Source of the DNA: a virus
IMG/VR virus record: IMGVR_UViG_3300020020_000017
Coordinates: 1-37,933 of that record
Strand: one strand, 5' to 3'
DNA: 37,933 nt
Shown here one piece after another: positions 37,797 through 37,933 of this stretch. A model generated the notes under the pieces. It had not been told where the DNA came from. It saw only the letters and a program-made list of their open reading frames with translations, and did no database searches. Position 1 is the first letter of the stretch; each line of letters opens with the position of its first letter. A program made the translations under genes and the position numbers.

Positions 37797-37933
37797 ATGT
37801 CTTTACCAAAAGGTAAAAGTAATTCGGGTATCAAAAACTTAAAGAAGTTTGAGAAAGGAAAGAGTGGCTATCATTTTAAGAGAAGAAAAAGAAATTGTGA
37901 TCATTGTGAAATTGAATACACAACAACTGTGGA
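37797..37933 (+). CDS. HNH endonuclease, 5' part (continues at 3-596)
   Basis: ATG at 37797, reading MSLPKGKSNSGIKNLKKFEK and then the first zinc knuckle CDHC. At the circular join this frame runs directly into the main HNH sequence, so the complete protein is about 201 aa. The basic N-terminus probably helps DNA binding. Confidence 0.9.
   Translation, partial: MSLPKGKSNSGIKNLKKFEKGKSGYHFKRRKRNCDHCEIEYTTTV
37807..37933. repeat. Terminal direct repeat, right copy
   Basis: Identical to bases 1-127, with a constant offset of 37,806. Counted once, the genome is circular with that length. Confidence 0.93.

Noticed and set aside
1-37933. Integrase, CRISPR array or insertion sequence
   Set aside because: No tyrosine- or serine-recombinase signature, no spaced repeat array and no transposase was seen on either strand. 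A profile search would be needed to exclude a divergent integrase.

Overview
The window is a complete circular phage genome of about 37,806 bp, plus a 127-bp overlap. Bases 1-127 are repeated exactly at 37807-37933, and an HNH endonuclease gene reads through the join. The phage is AT-rich. Its virion genes follow the order of Salmonella phage P22: TerL, portal, scaffold, coat, gp4-like tail factor, gp10-like hub, three ejection-protein candidates, then tail fibres. It is therefore a short-tailed podovirus, and its host is probably a gammaproteobacterium. That host guess is inference, supported by an RtcB very close to the E. coli protein. I found no integrase, CI-type repressor or canonical tRNA gene.

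Layout. (1) 35227-37933 and 1-20846, plus strand: small zinc-finger genes, Sf6-type small terminase, a lysis cassette (single-TM protein and GH24 lysozyme), HNH, TerL, head, tail, ejection and fibre genes. (2) 21016-21297: a coiled-coil membrane protein, followed by a convergent partition cassette on the minus strand (ParA and a ribbon-helix-helix partner, 21343-22213). A perfect 22-bp-arm palindrome and a 15-bp site repeated at both ends of the cassette accompany it. (3) 22303-30484, minus strand: a long early or accessory operon with small conserved proteins (DUF551, DUF7352-like, NUMOD), the RNA ligase RtcB, a secreted protein, and a recombination set (SSB, RecT-like annealing protein, YqaJ-like exonuclease). 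(4) 30077-31440: a control region nearly free of protein genes. It holds a family of structured RNA elements with a tRNA-like plan, read outward on both strands. (5) 31456-32932, plus strand: a small operon with a Cro/YdaS-like HTH protein. (6) 33056-34262: tandem repeats and a replication protein whose gene contains a lambda-like origin candidate. (7) 34297-35007: a small minus-strand island, then a DnaA-box cluster.

How it fits together. The partition cassette and lack of an integrase suggest a prophage kept as a plasmid (a phage-plasmid). Early transcription diverges from the RNA-element region: leftward into recombination and partition genes, rightward into regulation and replication. Late transcription runs rightward through packaging, lysis and virion genes.

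The most unusual feature is the RNA family (elements A, B, C, E, F). All five share a closing helix, an invariant CG linker and a 5-bp hairpin; four also carry a TpsiC-like arm directly stacked on the closing helix. The helices are kept by compensating base changes. Three elements end just upstream of the ribosome-binding site of a gene, as riboswitch-type leaders do. The same phage encodes RtcB, an RNA-joining enzyme, but a link between them is only a hypothesis.
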